Shown here in pieces: positions 24,045-37,616 of a stretch of DNA of 64,000 nucleotides. The DNA lies in assembly GCA_036426205.1 (NCBI GenBank), contig CM071568.1, positions 40,389,221 to 40,453,220 of the forward strand. Reading direction: 5' to 3'. The translations under genes were made by a program, and so were the position numbers. Position 1 is the stretch's first letter; each line of letters opens with the position of its first letter. Source of the stretch: Ascaphus truei. Taxonomy: Eukaryota; Chordata; Amphibia; Anura; Ascaphidae. The notes beneath the pieces are model-generated. The model was not told where the DNA came from, did not search any database, and saw only the letters and a list, made by a program, of their open reading frames with translations.

Positions 24045-24427
24045 CTGTTCCTGCTGCATCATTTGGTGGATTGCACGCCATTCATTTACCTGCTGTGGGA
24101 TACTCCAGGAACAAAAAGTGAGTCTTTTCTGTGGGTTGCCATACCCTGTTATTCTCACCATATGGGACTTTGTCTGTACTAATCATTAGTGGTGCCAGTG
24201 GCATTAAGCACTAGTCCCCTAACCCTATTAGGGCAACTTTATTGTACTACACAGTACATTGGGAGTTTTTCAATTGCAGACGTTATAATTATAAGGACTT
24301 GTTCTTCTGATGCACTGGCGTTCTATACATTTTCACTGCAGTGCAGCAGTAAGGAAGGGGGGAATCTCTCTCTGAGGCATCACCAAGGAAGTGGTTACCT
24401 AGACCCTTGCCAAAAATAAGGACTATG

Positions 24428-24745
24428 TTGGGGCATACCCTGATGCTGCTCCAGGGAGCGTGGATTCCCACATATCAGAGAGGGTGCTTTGTTGGGGTGT
24501 AACCTGAGGCTACTCCATGGAGTGTGTACCCTCATAGCTGCTATGGACTGTACTGTGCTTTGTTGGGGCATACCCTGACAGGAAATCCAGGCAGCATGTA
24601 CCATTCTTCTAATTCTAACAGCGTGTTGGGGCGTACCCTGACGGGAAATACAGGGAGTGTGTACCCTTATAGCAGCCCAAAACTGTACAGTGCTGGGGCA
24701 TATCCTGAGGCCTTGCCAGGGTGAGTGGTAACCCTCACCATCTTT
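24428..24745 (+). repeat. Minisatellite, unit about 65-72 bp, 5 copies
   Basis: Five diverged copies each begin (TG)TTGGGGCATACCCTGA and carry a GGAG(C/T)GTG(G/T) block and a TAGCAGC-like block. Confidence 0.8.
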
Positions 24746-25109
24746 ATTCAAAATACGCTAGATAGTACCAAACGTCCTGGTACTCTTTTCGTCTTGCAAT
24801 CACATCAGATATTAACAGATTTATGTAGCATAACAAAATTGATGAGTAAACAATACAAATAAAAACAATAATAAAAAACAATCATTGTTGATAAATCAAA
24901 AGGGGTTTTACAATGTTGCAGACACACAGGAAGTGTCAATCATTGTTTTAGCGCTAGCAAACTCTCACAAATTTTTACACCAAATCTTTCCAGATAACAT
25001 TATGTAGATCTTCAAGATTTGGGCAGTGCAGATTTGATCACCGAAAATGAAAAAACACAATGTAGTGCAATATGTCCCTACCTGTCATGTGGAAAAATCA
25101 GTAATGCCT

Positions 25110-25835
25110 ACTCACACTTTCTCAATGATAAAAAAAAACATCACATGGGGGGATTGATGGGGGTGAGATCCACACAAGGTATACCTCTCCCCGAATGTGT
25201 CGCCTGGGAATGTGTCGCCTGGGAATGTGTCTCCGGGGAAAGCGTCTCCAGGGAAAAAGTGTCTCGGGGAAAGTGTCTCGGGGAAAGTGTCTCGGGAGAA
25301 AGTGTCTCGGGAGAAAGTGTCTCGGGGAAAAGTGTCTCCGGGGGAAAGTGTCTCCGGGGGGAAAGTGTCTCCGGGGGAAAGTGTCTCCGGGGGAAAGTGT
25401 CTCCGGGGAAAGTGTCTCCTGGAATGTGTCTTACATGAGTTGTGTTGCTGTGTTGATCTCAGAAAAAGAGAACCATACCACAAAGTGCAGACAATACGAA
25501 AGCACTGATACCAGAAGCGACAGAAGTCTGTCATGACACTAGAATGGACAGCGGTGAGATCGTCAAGACCAGTGCACCAGGATTACTGATATATATGCAT
25601 TTTAACTGACACATCGTAAGTGTACGTTCATTTGTGCCTTAGGTTTTTATTTTTATACATATCCGTTTCATTTTGGATTGTCTGCACTATGTGTATGATT
25701 CTCTTTTTATGAGATCTATACTGCAATACATCTCATCCCGGGAGATGTGCACCTTGAGTGGATCTCACCACCATCAATCCCTCCATGTGATGTGCCAGTT
25801 TTAATTTGCTTTTTCATCACTGAGAAAATGTGAGT
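25110..25835. repeat. Foldback element carrying a minisatellite
   Basis: Inverted arms at about 25110-25180 (CTCACACTTTCTC..., ATCACATGGGGGGATTGATG) and 25767-25835 (CATCAATCCCTCCATGTGAT...CTCAC) enclose the minisatellite at 25190-25432. Confidence 0.75.
25190..25432 (+). repeat. Minisatellite, unit about 15-18 bp (GAAAGTGTCTCCGGGG)
   Basis: About fifteen copies with minor changes in the length of the A and G runs. It is open in several frames on both strands purely because of the repetition. Confidence 0.95.
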
Positions 25836-26274
25836 GTGTTTTTTTCCACATGAGCATCTATGTATGAAATGAATAAATTTATGCAATGGTTGTATTTTTC
25901 ACAAGGGACACAAATCAGACAAATACTGTTTCCGGAGCATATTAAAACACTGTAATATATTATTTAATAAGCCAGAAAGAGCTGCTGAATCTGATTTCTG
26001 AGTGTGAATAAAATAGCTTAATGCGACTGGAGAGAATCATAGAAGATAGGGTTGCATGCCTCCAAGGAATCTCAGATTAAATGTATGTACAAGAAAGTGA
26101 TATTGATGTTACCAATACCAAATATACAGGCAACTTCTTAGGAAAACAAAGACACCATCTGCCATCTAAAATGGCAATAGAAAGCTTTATATGGAGAGAG
26201 TTAAGATATAAAATACTAATAATAATACAGATACAAATATAACATGGTAAATCCATTCTACCTATCTCTTCCAC

Positions 26275-26935
26275 TGTTACGTAAGCCCCTAGTATGTGCA
26301 GGGCAGTAACAGGTTAATTCTGTGGGTATTACACCCCATGTATCCTTCTCTGTGATGGACAGAAGTGAGGTGGTGACTCATGACCTGTGTAGGCCTATCA
26401 GGATGGGTACAGTAGATCAGGAGTCCGTCCCTTCTGGAATAATCCTAATCAGAGGAATGTCCCAAAAGTTGTCTTGCTCTGCCTTCCAAGGTAGGAGCAT
26501 GGGCTGTCAGACTCTCCCATGGCGAGGATGAGCTGGCCCACTTTAGGCATAAGGGCCTAAAGAATATCAAGTCTCAAGGCCCCATACTATCGGGGCAGCA
26601 CCATCTGAAGTCCTGGAATGTTGGACAGTATCATCCATGCTATATGTGAGCTGTGCAGCATGTCCAATAAAGCAATTTGTTCATTATACCTCTGCCTGGG
26701 TGTCAGTTCCTGGGCAGGAGGGGTAAGGAGTGCAGTGGTGGGGACTGACATCCATATACCAAGGATCCCATCACCGCTGGGGGCGCTGACACCATGAACC
26801 AGAACCCAGTGACCACTCAAAAGCTTGTCATGTTGCTCCTTACTACCGCTTCAGACTCAGCTCTTCTGTACTAGCAGGTATGGCTTAGCAACACACTCAG
26901 TCCTTCTTCCAGAGGGGGGGGGTACATGGGTTACA
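26275..26935 (+). mobile_element. LTR family C (probable solo LTR)
   Basis: The LTR is 661 bp from TGTTACGTAAGC to GGGTTACA, with AATAAAG near 26668, a U5 motif relative GGGGGCGCTGACACC near 26777 and a donor-like TAGCAG|GTATG near 26873-26882. A G-run precedes the last 10 bp, as in the LTR at 35679-36387. No clean target duplication was found. Confidence 0.6.
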
Positions 26936-29900
26936 CAAATAATACAGATTTGTAATTACATGGATATACAGTAATCACATTCACTTTAAACTCTAAAAGT
27001 GCAATGTCACTTATAAAAAAATCTAAAAAAGATGAACATACAAAAAAGAAAACACTAAAGATCAATATTTTTGTGGGGTGAGTCCTGAACATTTCAGATC
27101 CAATCTGGAGATCAAATCCATCAGATAAGATGAAACTTAAAAACTGGAGATGGGTGCAAAGTATTTTCACAAAGTTCAAATCCGGCACGAAAATGGCATT
27201 TAGTACACATTGGAGAAGATCCACAGAAGTCCGTAAAATTGTGCGTAATAATATCCGTAACGTATATCCCTATAGGGGAAGCCATTAACAGGTGATACGC
27301 ATAGCCTGGTAATCAGAGACGCGCTGCAGCCTGTTCCATCCACCGAGGATACTGGAAGTGCTGACGGAAGCATCACGGGAAATGCTGCAAGCACACGCAC
27401 AGAGGTTGTGAGACTGCAGCTTTTTTCTCAGGAGATTCTTTCTTCACAGATTGTATCTGTTTCTAAGCTACGAAGAAATATCAACTTTGTAAGTGCCCAT
27501 TCTATTGAATTGATCAATTGGCTATAAATGTGTTTTAGGGTATCTGCACTATTGCATTTTTTTCCCCTGTATTCCACTGAGCTTTACCCACCTACTAGAC
27601 TACACAGATAAAAACTGCCACTGTTTGGGATGTGCTATTTTGATTTGGGATAAATGTAAGTAGTAATACCACATTGGCCCTAAACTTTCTCCACAGGGTA
27701 TACCTATTACTCATATGCAAATAATATGTAATGAGAAGTTAACCTAACAACGGAGATCCTCAGAGTGTTCATGTTGGCGAATGGGCATAATGCAAAGGTG
27801 TTTAAGACCTTTCAAAAGCTGGTGTTACCTACAGTACATACAGACACTGATTATCATTGAGTTATTTCTGCAAATAGCCTGAAAGCAATCTACAAGGTAT
27901 TGGACTTAACCCTGTCATTACAAAAAGTTACATGTCATACAAAGTTATACTGTATATTAGGGGTCATATAAATGCATGAAATATCATAAACAGTAGTATG
28001 GTTTTTTAGTGATTAAAGTAAATGTTTGGCGATTTTTGACTAAGCCGCACAGATTGAAAAATGAACAATCCACCGACAGATTTTACACCGCGGAACGTAT
28101 TTTGAATGGAAAGCTCGGGAAATTCTGCGAAACGCGTTCTGACAATTTGACCCATCTCTAGGGACAGGGACTCATTGTGCCTGCAAAATTCTCTGTAGCA
28201 GACTGCTATACAGGAAAAAACTGTTGTTGTCATTATTATTATATTTAAAAAAACACAGGAATGGAAGTTGATCAACTTGAGAATTCTATAAATCCAAATA
28301 ATTATGAACAGTCAGTATATAGCTAATAAATCTGAAGTGACAAGTGAAAACAAAAACGGATGACTACAGAGAAGCCCTCCAAGAGAAATGGTATAAGGTA
28401 TATTTTATAACTATTATGTATACTTGATCATTTTTATAAACGGTTTGTGTTTAATTTGATTGATCAGACTTTATTTACAGTATTTCACCCACTATTTTGG
28501 TGGCGACATATTGTCTGATCTTTAATGATATCCATGACCGTTTACCCATAATAACTCTGCATTCTGTTATGCAGATTTGATTTGGATGAGACTCTATATT
28601 AGCTACTAATGGACTATTGAAGCATAATTTGTAGACAGCCTCTCCAACAATTATTATCTCCCAAATGTGGAGATTAGTTCCACCCTATCACCTTTTACAT
28701 TTGTGTGATTTATGTTTTAAGAGATTTTCATTGAGTGTTATATTTTATCATATTGTGGTGTGCATTTAATTGGTTTTCACTTGGAGGGCTTCTTTCTAGT
28801 GATATGTTTTTGTTGTTATTATTATATTATTAGCAAAGCGAATCTTGGTGGCCAGAAGGGGTATTGCATGCTTTTGTGCAATTTTTTGATAGCAAAATGT
28901 TCGAACAAGCATTCGCGGGTTTGCAAAGAAATCTCATGTGACAATTTGCAGGGCGAATTTTGACACATTTGCCCATCACTATTGAAATCCCAGGCGTGTC
29001 TTAATGGAAGGGTAAAGGATGTCATAATAGAAAAATTAAAATAATGCATTAAAAAAAAAAAGTACAGTATTTCTAAAGAAATGAATATGCTGAAACCAAG
29101 GGGCATGCAATGAAACCTGAGATTAATCGCTAACCACAATTAGCCAAATAAGAAAATGCATCTTCACAGAGGATAGTGGATGCATGTGGAGCACTTCCAG
29201 ATGGATCGGTGAAAGTTAATATTCTAAAGGAATGACAAAATATCTGATATAGTACAAGAGAAGACTAAATAATAAAAATGACAGAGGGAAAACTGTGTAA
29301 GGGTCTACAGTAAATCCAGTGTAAGATATCTAGATCAATATTTCTTATTTGATTACCATTTATATTTTATGGTGGGTCCAAACACAAACAGTTGTACAAC
29401 CTCTATGATGAGGTCATGACAGTTTCCTGTTCCCTTTCATTTTTTGGTACCTTGCGGAGAGAATGCTAGCGAATACGCCATATGTGATGTTTTTTTTTTT
29501 TATAGAATAAACTCAATTTCTCTACTGACTACACTGCAAGTAGCAATGATTTTCACAGAGGTCATGAGCCACCTAATGGTTCTCAGTCACAATCCATTAT
29601 TGCCAGATTGAACCAGTGAACTAAAAGTTAACTTTAACTGCCTACTGCCAACTCTGAACTTTCATTCATTCCAGCATATGGTGTCTAGTCTGATGGGTGT
29701 AGAATTAGGATTGCTGTAAATGGTACTGCACCTCCTTCAACTCTGGTAAACACATTTAGATTTGATTTCAATCTTTAACTAAACTTTAATATGCAGACTG
29801 TCCTGCCTGGTTATTAACTCCAATCAATCTTTTTTTTTTTTTTTAGTACTTTTTAAATGCTGTTTAGCACAATTTTAATTCTTCATTTTACGAGAGCTAC

Positions 29901-30183
29901 TCACATCTGGTCAACTAATACCTTAGAGATTGATAAACATTTCTTGGAGACAGGCAGTGCACTTGGTACTGTAACTACACAAAGATTCTGTTTCATTAAA
30001 GAAACTATTGAATTTGACATTGTTTAAAAAATAGAAATAACAATGAAGGAATATTAGTAAGGGGGCAAATTCAAATGAAACGTTTGATTCTTTTTTTTAC
30101 ATTTGTTATCATGGGGGTATGAGAAACATGGGTAATGAATTATGATCCAGACCAAAGCACTTTTAATTAAACATTATTCTTGG
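26936..30183. other. No gene seen
   Basis: AT-rich sequence. GACCCATCTCTAG near 28148 and GCCCATCACT near 28972 resemble outer ends of hAT-type miniature elements, but I could not pair them. No exon is supported. Confidence 0.45.
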
Positions 30184-30506
30184 TATAACAAGAGACAGGG
30201 GTGCCCAATGCTACATCCCATTGACAAAACATATAGGGTAAAAAGTATAAAGTTAAATACTTCAATAATAATAATGGTTCTTCCCCACATACAGAGGTAA
30301 AAGGAAGGGTTCACAGTGTAGTGTAGGACCTGCATTAATTTGGTTATACCTTGGCATTGGTATGCAGGCTTATGACGCTTTGGCCAAAGGGTTAACTAAA
30401 TAACCAAGTATTTAATATTATTATTGAAGTATTTAACTTTATACTTTTTACCATACATGTTTTGTCAATGGGATGTAGCATTGGGCACCCCCTGTCTCTT
30501 GTTATA
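30184..30506. mobile_element. Palindromic foldback element
   Basis: Arms of about 91 bp at 30184-30275 and 30416-30506 (TATAACAAGAGACAGGGG... mirrored by ...CCCCTGTCTCTTGTTATA) flank a spacer of about 140 bp. Confidence 0.88.
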
Positions 30507-31896
30507 TACAATTGCCACGCTCAGTAGCTCTCTTGTTGACATAAAAATATATTCATGTGGGTATGGGAGTTAGAGCTAGCTGGGAATGTGTATTAATCAT
30601 TATGCTTGGTAGAAGTCATTTGTATTACATCTACACAAATATTGCTTCTATATTTCATAATTTCTTACAAAATTGCATATTATGTTTTATCAGCTTGTTG
30701 CATTCATATTGTTTATTAATATAGAAAATTAAATGCCATATGTGAATTATTATATTTTATAGTATAGTATAACATATCAAGATGCTACTAATGTACTGTT
30801 CAGTATGAATTAAACCATACGGTAATGACATTCAGAAGATTTACTTGCAGAGATTACAAGTCAATAATTCTAGTCAAACAATAAATAACCTCAAGAGTAC
30901 ATATATTGACATTTATTGCCACATAGAGGTTAACTTTTGCCATTATTCAGAGCTGACTGGATTGGCCTTCAAGGAAATTTGTAGAAATAGTAGGTTTTAT
31001 GTTCAAGTTTAGCCAGGGGACAGTAAAAACAGATCATGCATAAAGCAGCCAAAAAGGTGTACATTCATCATCTCAAACTCTCCTAGGGCTAACAACATAA
31101 TCGCAGCATAGGCGGCTCCCGTCTTAACCATCACTGACTGCTCACCAGCATGTACAGGGTTAACTCCATGAAAAGGCAGACACTGCTTTAAAGACCCGAC
31201 AATCCTCAACTACTACCATGCTGCATCTCTCTGTGGGCAGCTGTTGTTAATCCCTTACACACACACACACGTGCACATGGGTAAGCGTGTACGTGACAAG
31301 TGTAATAACAATAATAGGACATTCGTAGTGTGGATGTATGGAGAAGGGGTCTCTGGGAGTTGGAATATGGTATGGGGTCTCTGAGACATTATGGTATGCT
31401 AAGACTGGACCTGGGTGATGAGGGGTTAATCAGTATGTGCGAGGCTTGCAGAATGAATGTCTAAGAGGAATTGGGAAGTGGAAATAGAATGATTAGCAAG
31501 AAAAAGATGGTCTCCAGGCAGTTTAAGGCTCAAGATAAGATTACGGAAAATCAGAGTGTTTTTGCTATCATAGTATGTGCTAAGCAGATAAATATATCTT
31601 GTCAACAATATTCTTTATATGGGCATTGCATTGATTACACTGTATAATAATTGTGTAATGTATATCCAGTTGTTGAGTATACTGTATATGCTTTTGTATC
31701 ACTAATAATTTCAGACCAAGCCTTTGAGACTTCCTCATTTGGTCTCCTAGCATATGCCTGGTAATAAAATCATTACTCATTTATCCTATTCTGGCCTGGA
31801 CATTCGATTTCTGATTTAGGGAATAACAGTAGGCATAGTAAGTATTATGGTAAAGTCTAGGCAAGTGACAGTATGAGCAGGCCATGTGTATAGCAG
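30507..31896. other. No gene seen
   Basis: AT-rich sequence without a supported feature. Confidence 0.45.
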
Positions 31897-31998
31897 CAAT
31901 AAATGAGAGATGATGAATGGCATCAACCAACATGTCAATACCCTGAGCCACTCAGGCTGGTATGAGGCACAGTGCCATTCATCATCTCTCATTTATTG
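31897..31998. repeat. Small hairpin element
   Basis: Arms of about 26 bp, CAATAAATGAGAGATGATG... at 31897-31922 and CATCATCTCTCATTTATTG ending at 31998, with a spacer of about 50 nt. Confidence 0.85.
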
Positions 31999-32152
31999 TA
32001 TCTTAGTGCTGTCTTAACAGAGTTGCACTATTATCTATGTGTTTTGTTCCCTTGTGTCCTCACTGGTGTTCTGCGCTCCCTGACTTTTCGACATCAACAA
32101 TATTGTTAATGTTTGATTTCTAACAAATACAAATACATTTATATTTTATATG

Positions 32153-32894
32153 TGTAACGATGCTTCCGCCACCCCGATGGGAGATGTGGCCATTACGGTT
32201 CATGTGGTGCATGATACCTGCTGCTAACAGGAGGGCTGAGTCATCCACCAGTGGTAGTGGGGACACAGGACTAGGCTTCTGGGGTTTATACCCTACATAT
32301 CTCTTTAGCAGTGCAGCACCTCCATCTGCCGTAGGCTCCAGGAACTGAAGGTGATCTCCCACGGTAGACATATTACCTCTCACAGGTCACACAGCAGGCA
32401 CAACAACAGGAATGGTTTATTATCTCTTCTGTACAACACAGTAACAAGGCAGGCTTCTGCCCGTTGCAGTATTCAGTTACCACTGAAGGATGGTCCCTGG
32501 ACTGTCACTACAGGCTAAGGGCACCCGCAGCCATCCTAGCTCTTCCCTACCTCCCTAGCAGAGGTACAGTATGGTCCACACTCACTCTCCCCCGGAGGGA
32601 AGAGGACTGGAGAAGACCCAATATTCAGCCTCTCCAATGTGTGACCCGCCTTCCTCAAGTGGGGAAAGGCACTCCCAATTTGGGGTGGTACTGCCCTTAA
32701 GTACTGCCAGGTCCAGGTACCAGGTCAGTCCCATGATTACTCATGCCCAGGCCTGATGTCACCGCCTCCCGCTGTCACTCATGTGCAGCACCAAAGAGGG
32801 GGAAAACCCCATATCAACTACTGGCAAGGCCTGCTTGCACCAGGGTTTATTACAGGAGGGAAGCAAACTAGTAGCCACAAATGGCATGGCTACA
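32153..32894 (-). mobile_element. Solo LTR (family G), 4-bp TSD TATG
   Basis: On the minus strand the LTR runs 742 bp from TGTAGCCATGCC (32894) to CATCGTTACA (32153). TATG flanks it at 32149-32152 and 32895-32898. The minus strand carries the U5 motif TGGAGGTGCTGCAC at 32311-32324 and a donor-like AGCAG|GTATCATG near 32212-32224. Confidence 0.8.
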
Positions 32895-34121
32895 TATGCA
32901 AATATATGTACTGTACACAATAGAGCAATGGTTAGCCATAACTACATTCTGGGACACATTTCTTAGAGTTTGATTGTATAACAGAAGCATTAAAACACTT
33001 CATAAAACTACATTGATAATTCAGTATGACATATGCACAGTGCACTATTAATATGACCACAGTTTGAGTATCCAAAAGAGCAGCACAAACCATATTTAGA
33101 ATTAAAAATACTGTATCTCATCTCCTGTGCACATTGAGTAGATAAAATGTCAAATTATTCAAGATAACATGGCTAATGTGTTTTCATGAATGCCTAACAG
33201 ATGTGACCTTTCTATTTCTCCAGCAGTGAAAGGTCAGTTTGCTATTTCTGCTCAGGACATAATGCACATCCGAACAGTTCTGTTTTCATTTTCAAAGATC
33301 TAAACATTTTTAGTGTGCCCAAGGTTCACAAAGTGCATTACCAAGTAAATTATTGAGTGGGATATATTTATATATATTTGCTGTTCTCTTCTCTTCTCGG
33401 CATGGAAACGACAAAGTCAATCCTTATCCTGTAAGCTGCGTTCGGGCATAGAAAGCCCCGTTGATGGCAAAGGGGCATACTGTGTAATAGCGCTATCGTA
33501 GCACACAGAATAAGAGTCAATATCACCATACGTAGGATGTAAAATAAATTGAATGAGTTGATGGTATTGTAATGCAGTGGAAGAAGTGGGCCAGTGCTGT
33601 ATCTGTAATTGTTTTTGTGCAATTTGAGTGTGCAAGTACTGTCTCTGAGTTACTGGTGTTATTGTACAGCAATATATGTGACAGCATTGTCTTTGCTATA
33701 CACCACATTGCGTGAGAATTGCGTGTTGCTTTGTTGTAGTGTGTTGCTTTACTCTTCTATGTATTTATTTTCCATGTACTTGTTTATTGTTCATTTTATT
33801 AATGTTCCCACGATGTTGTCAAATTTCCATTTCCAAGTGATTCTGCTTTTTATGCAGATTTTCAGTGATTATGGTTGCAATTGACAAAAGGCATTAGATC
33901 TAAGTATATTTTACTCAAAGAAAACCGCACAAATATTGAATTGCATTTTTATCAAACAAATTATGAAGTTTGTGCGTAAAACACAATCCCAAAATGTCAA
34001 ACACAACTTCTGGTGGGAAATAGCCAGATTACCCCTCACAATCAGCTGGTTCAAGTTCATTAATCATTACGCCTCCTAATTTGTCATTATTAAAAAGATG
34101 TTGCCTTCTCGGTATTACTAG
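32895..34121. other. No gene seen
   Basis: AT-rich sequence. Short open frames around 33400-33880 lack splice sites or recognisable protein. Confidence 0.45.
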
Positions 34122-35223
34122 TGTAGCCGTGACCCCTGATTCACCCCAAGAAGATGGGAGGTTGCGCTTGCAGAAAGTAGTTGCAAAAGCCCGCGAAGGA
34201 GGAGAGTGCTTTTGGCGGGAGAGGAGCAGTCCCTTGACCCAGCTGCCCTACGGGGAGGGTCAGGTGAGAGCGTTTAGCCTATGGGCTGAGGAGTTGCCAG
34301 AGATATAGGTAGTAGTTGCGCGCACGTGGCGTCAGAGCTACTTGGAGGGACGAGGAGACGGAGATACTGCGCGGGGAGGTTGTACCCCCAGGCGCAGGCC
34401 AGGTACCCCAGGCCCAGCTAGCCCTGAGTCACCTTAGAGACAAGCTGAGCTAGGGACCGCCATAGTAAGGGTCTTACCCCCGTATTGTTAGCTTTGTCCG
34501 GGAGTATTCTGTTGAGAGGGAGATCTGGATTCAGACCCCTTTGGAGTTACCAGAGTCCGAGAGGGAGCGTCCTGGACCCTAGCGAGGGAAAGAGCGTTGT
34601 CAACACAGAGACTCTTTTCGAAGATCGTGGCAGTTCCGAGCACCGGAGTGCTTGGCAGGTATTTCATCAAGTGCACCAACTGTACCTTTCATTCACCTGA
34701 GACATAGTGGCTGCGCAGTCACCCATACACACACATAAGGCCGGTTGTGAGCAGGAGAACTAAAAAGCATAATTGGACACGGGGTGGGATCTACCGGTGG
34801 CGGGATTGGGGGAAGTTGGTGTTGGCGTCCGCCGAGGCGCAAGTTGTTGTTGGCGTCCGCCGAGGCGCAAGTTATTTTTGGCATCTGCCGAGGCGCAAGT
34901 TAAGGGTGACGCCCACCGTGGCATGTTATATAATGTGTACCTGCATACTGAAATGTCATGGCATGTAATGTATCTTGAATTGGACCTTTCAGTAAAAGCG
35001 ATTGGTTTCAGAACTTGGCTGTGTAAGGATAATTATTGTATATACGTCCTGCAAAGACTAACTCCCCCTTTGGCGGGATCTGTCGCAGGTGGAGGCGCTG
35101 CACCCGACATATATATATATTGCACGCACACTAGGCTCTCCGTGGCAGAGGCGCAGGCCCTGTGAGCCAGCAGGTAACATAGCACATAGTAACAGCTTGC
35201 CAGTGATAGGAAGCAGGGTTACA
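34122..35223 (+). mobile_element. Solo LTR (family E), 4-bp TSD CTAG
   Basis: The LTR is 1102 bp from TGTAGCCGTG to CAGGGTTACA. CTAG flanks it at 34118-34121 and 35224-35227. It carries the U5 motif GGTGGAGGCGCTGCAC at 35088-35103, a donor-like AGCAG|GTAACA at 35168-35178, and three tandem copies of a 26-28 bp block (GGCGTCCGCCGAGGCGCAAG) at about 34824-34903. Confidence 0.85.
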
Positions 35224-35678
35224 CTAGTTATCCTTTTTTTTTTACTGATTTGCTTTACTTTGTATATCTGTATCAGTCCATGTTATAACTTTTATTACAA
35301 TTTATGGTCAGGCACTATTTACCTGTCCTCTGACGACCCTACCTAACAACCTCTGAATACAAGGATCTATTCTCATAACTATGTGATCATGGGGCATCTA
35401 TATTTCTCTAAGGATATCAGCACATCCCTACGTGATAGGCTGAATGGCCTATCACTCACCCAGAGACAGCCAGTGAGATTTCACATCCCTCACCCTCTTG
35501 GACAGACTGACCAGCCTGTCAGTCACCAAGGGACAGCCACTGAGGCTGCACTTCTCCCCCCTTGTGTTAGACTGAGCAGCCTCTCACTCACCAAGGAAAC
35601 ACTGGAGGATGGGATTTTAAGTGCAGTTGGGTGCGCAGGGAAATGGACATGTGTTAATGTCCTAATTAATATAATATA

Positions 35679-36387
35679 TATAGCCCTTGTACCCCCCCCC
35701 TCCTAAGTGAGATTGGGGTCTACTTCTCTTGCAACTCCATATTTGCAGTGGTGCGGAATGTGTGGCAACAAGAGGGCTGAGTGCTCCGCGGTGTTGAGGG
35801 GAGAACAGGACAGGATTTACAGGGTACCTTATTCGTGGTTGCAGTGCTTCCAGTCAGCATAGGTCCTTTGGATGGAAGGATGGTCCATACTGACACCATG
35901 TTCTTGGTTCTCAGACAGTGAATCACACTGATGATGGGACAATGGTGTTTATTGCAGGTACAGAACTCACAGCATTGCATATCTTTCCTATTAAGCCTGG
36001 TGATGGTAATGGTGCTCCTCCAGAGGACTCCTAGTGAGACCCAGAGTAGATGGTACTCATTCCACAGGGGGAGGATAGAGACACACCTACTTTTGTGAGA
36101 GAGACAGTATTTATACCCTTTGGGTGTGACTGTAACTCTGTCTCATAACAAGACAGATCTGGATAATGATAGGCCATCACATCCAGTATGTGGCTCAATC
36201 AGTTTCCACCCCTCAGGCTGACACTCTCTGGCTGTTGTTAGGCCCGCCCTTAGATACATCAATGTCTCTAAGGCTGCAAAAGCACACAAGCCCTTTATGA
36301 AGGAATTAACCCATCCACTGCCTCCACATAACAGGACTTACACTGGTAGGGCCCAGGAAAAGAAGTAGCAGCCGAGGCTAGGCTACA
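35679..36387 (-). mobile_element. LTR, family C-like, TATA flanks
   Basis: On the minus strand the LTR starts TGTAGCCTAGCC (36387) and ends GGGGGGTACAAGGGCTATA (35679). It has a TATAAATA box near 36109-36116 and AATAAAC near 35950. It ends like family C (G-run, TACA, GGG(C/T)T). TATA on both sides may be a target duplication but the context is AT-rich. The terminal CA is mutated to TA. Confidence 0.7.
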
Positions 36388-36827
36388 TATATATATCGAA
36401 GGATGTCTGTACATCCCTCTGTGATAGGCAGAACTGCCTGTCACTCACTGAGAGACAGCCAGTGAGGATGCAAATCTCTCTTCCTCTGTGATAGGCTAAG
36501 CAGCCTATCAGTCACCCAGAGACAACCCCCTCTACCCCACCCCCTCCCCCCTCCCCCATGATAGACTTAGAGGCTTGTCACTCACCAAGGGACAGACAAA
36601 TGAGACTGCACATTGGCTGTGTAACATCTTAAGTGTTACATATGAAGTGTCTGTGGAATTCAAATTGGAGATGAAGAAAACAAGAATTGGACTCTGCACT
36701 TCATCATCAACCATGCAACTGTGAGAACTTGGCTTTCGAAATGCTCTGACAATCTTTTCACATCTAAAGACTCACTTTCTTAGCTGCTGTGTAACCTTCC
36801 GTAATACAGTATGCTGCCTTCCTAGGC

Positions 36828-37530
36828 TTGATTTTGTACGTACATCTACTCTTTCACATCCTACTCCTCATCTCCTCCAATACCTGGGCACTCTCTCTCA
36901 CGCCCTCCCTATTGCTTTTTCTGTTTCCTAACTCCTTTGTAAACATTTCTGATCTCCCCAACCTCCCCACTCTCCTCCTATCCACATCTCTTCTTCTGTC
37001 CATCCCTCCACCTATGCTTGTGCCTATACACTACACCACGGTGTGCACCCCTCTTTCCCAACAACTTCTACATCCCTCAATAAAAAAGCACTCTCTCGCG
37101 CGCGCGCGCGGCATCTCTCATCTCTCATCTCTCATCTCTCATATCTCTCATATCTCTCCTAATCCTGGACCCAGCCATATATGCACCCGCCCACACTTCT
37201 CTGCCACCTCTTTCCCTGCTAAAGATGTTAACCCATCTAATTTAATACCAACCTTAAAATTCACCTCTCAAAAGAAGCATCCCAATAGCCTGCACTTATG
37301 GCTACTGTCCCCACACCCACACTCGCTACCTACTAACGATTGTGACCAAGCACTGGCCCTTTTTCACTTAGTCCACCAACATACCACTAAGATTGTAAGC
37401 TCTCTGGGGCACAAATTTCCTTTCCTATTGTGTGACTTTTCTGGCTTATTGTAGTATTAAAATGTGCTGTACTGTATTGTGTTTGTAAAGTACTGAGTAC
37501 ACTGTCGGCACTATATAAATAAAGATATGC
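36828..37530 (+). mobile_element. L2-like non-LTR retrotransposon 3' region
   Basis: The segment aligns with the reverse complement of 19490-20140 and ends GGCACTATATAAATAAAGA, an L2-type 3' terminus. The 208-codon open frame here is not an L2 enzyme domain and contains a CG/CTCTCAT simple-repeat tract (37082-37160). Confidence 0.65.
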
Positions 37531-37616
37531 ATACAGTACGTACCCCTCTGTTATAGACTGAGCGGCCTTTCACTCACCCAGGAAACAATGGGGCAGGGGA
37601 TTTTAATTGCAGTGGA

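Noticed and set aside
25190..25432. CRISPR-like regular repeats
   Set aside because: The units are contiguous without unique spacers; it is a eukaryotic minisatellite.
36828..37454. 208-codon plus-strand frame
   Set aside because: It lies in an L2-type 3' region shared with 19490-20140, where the frame is not kept.
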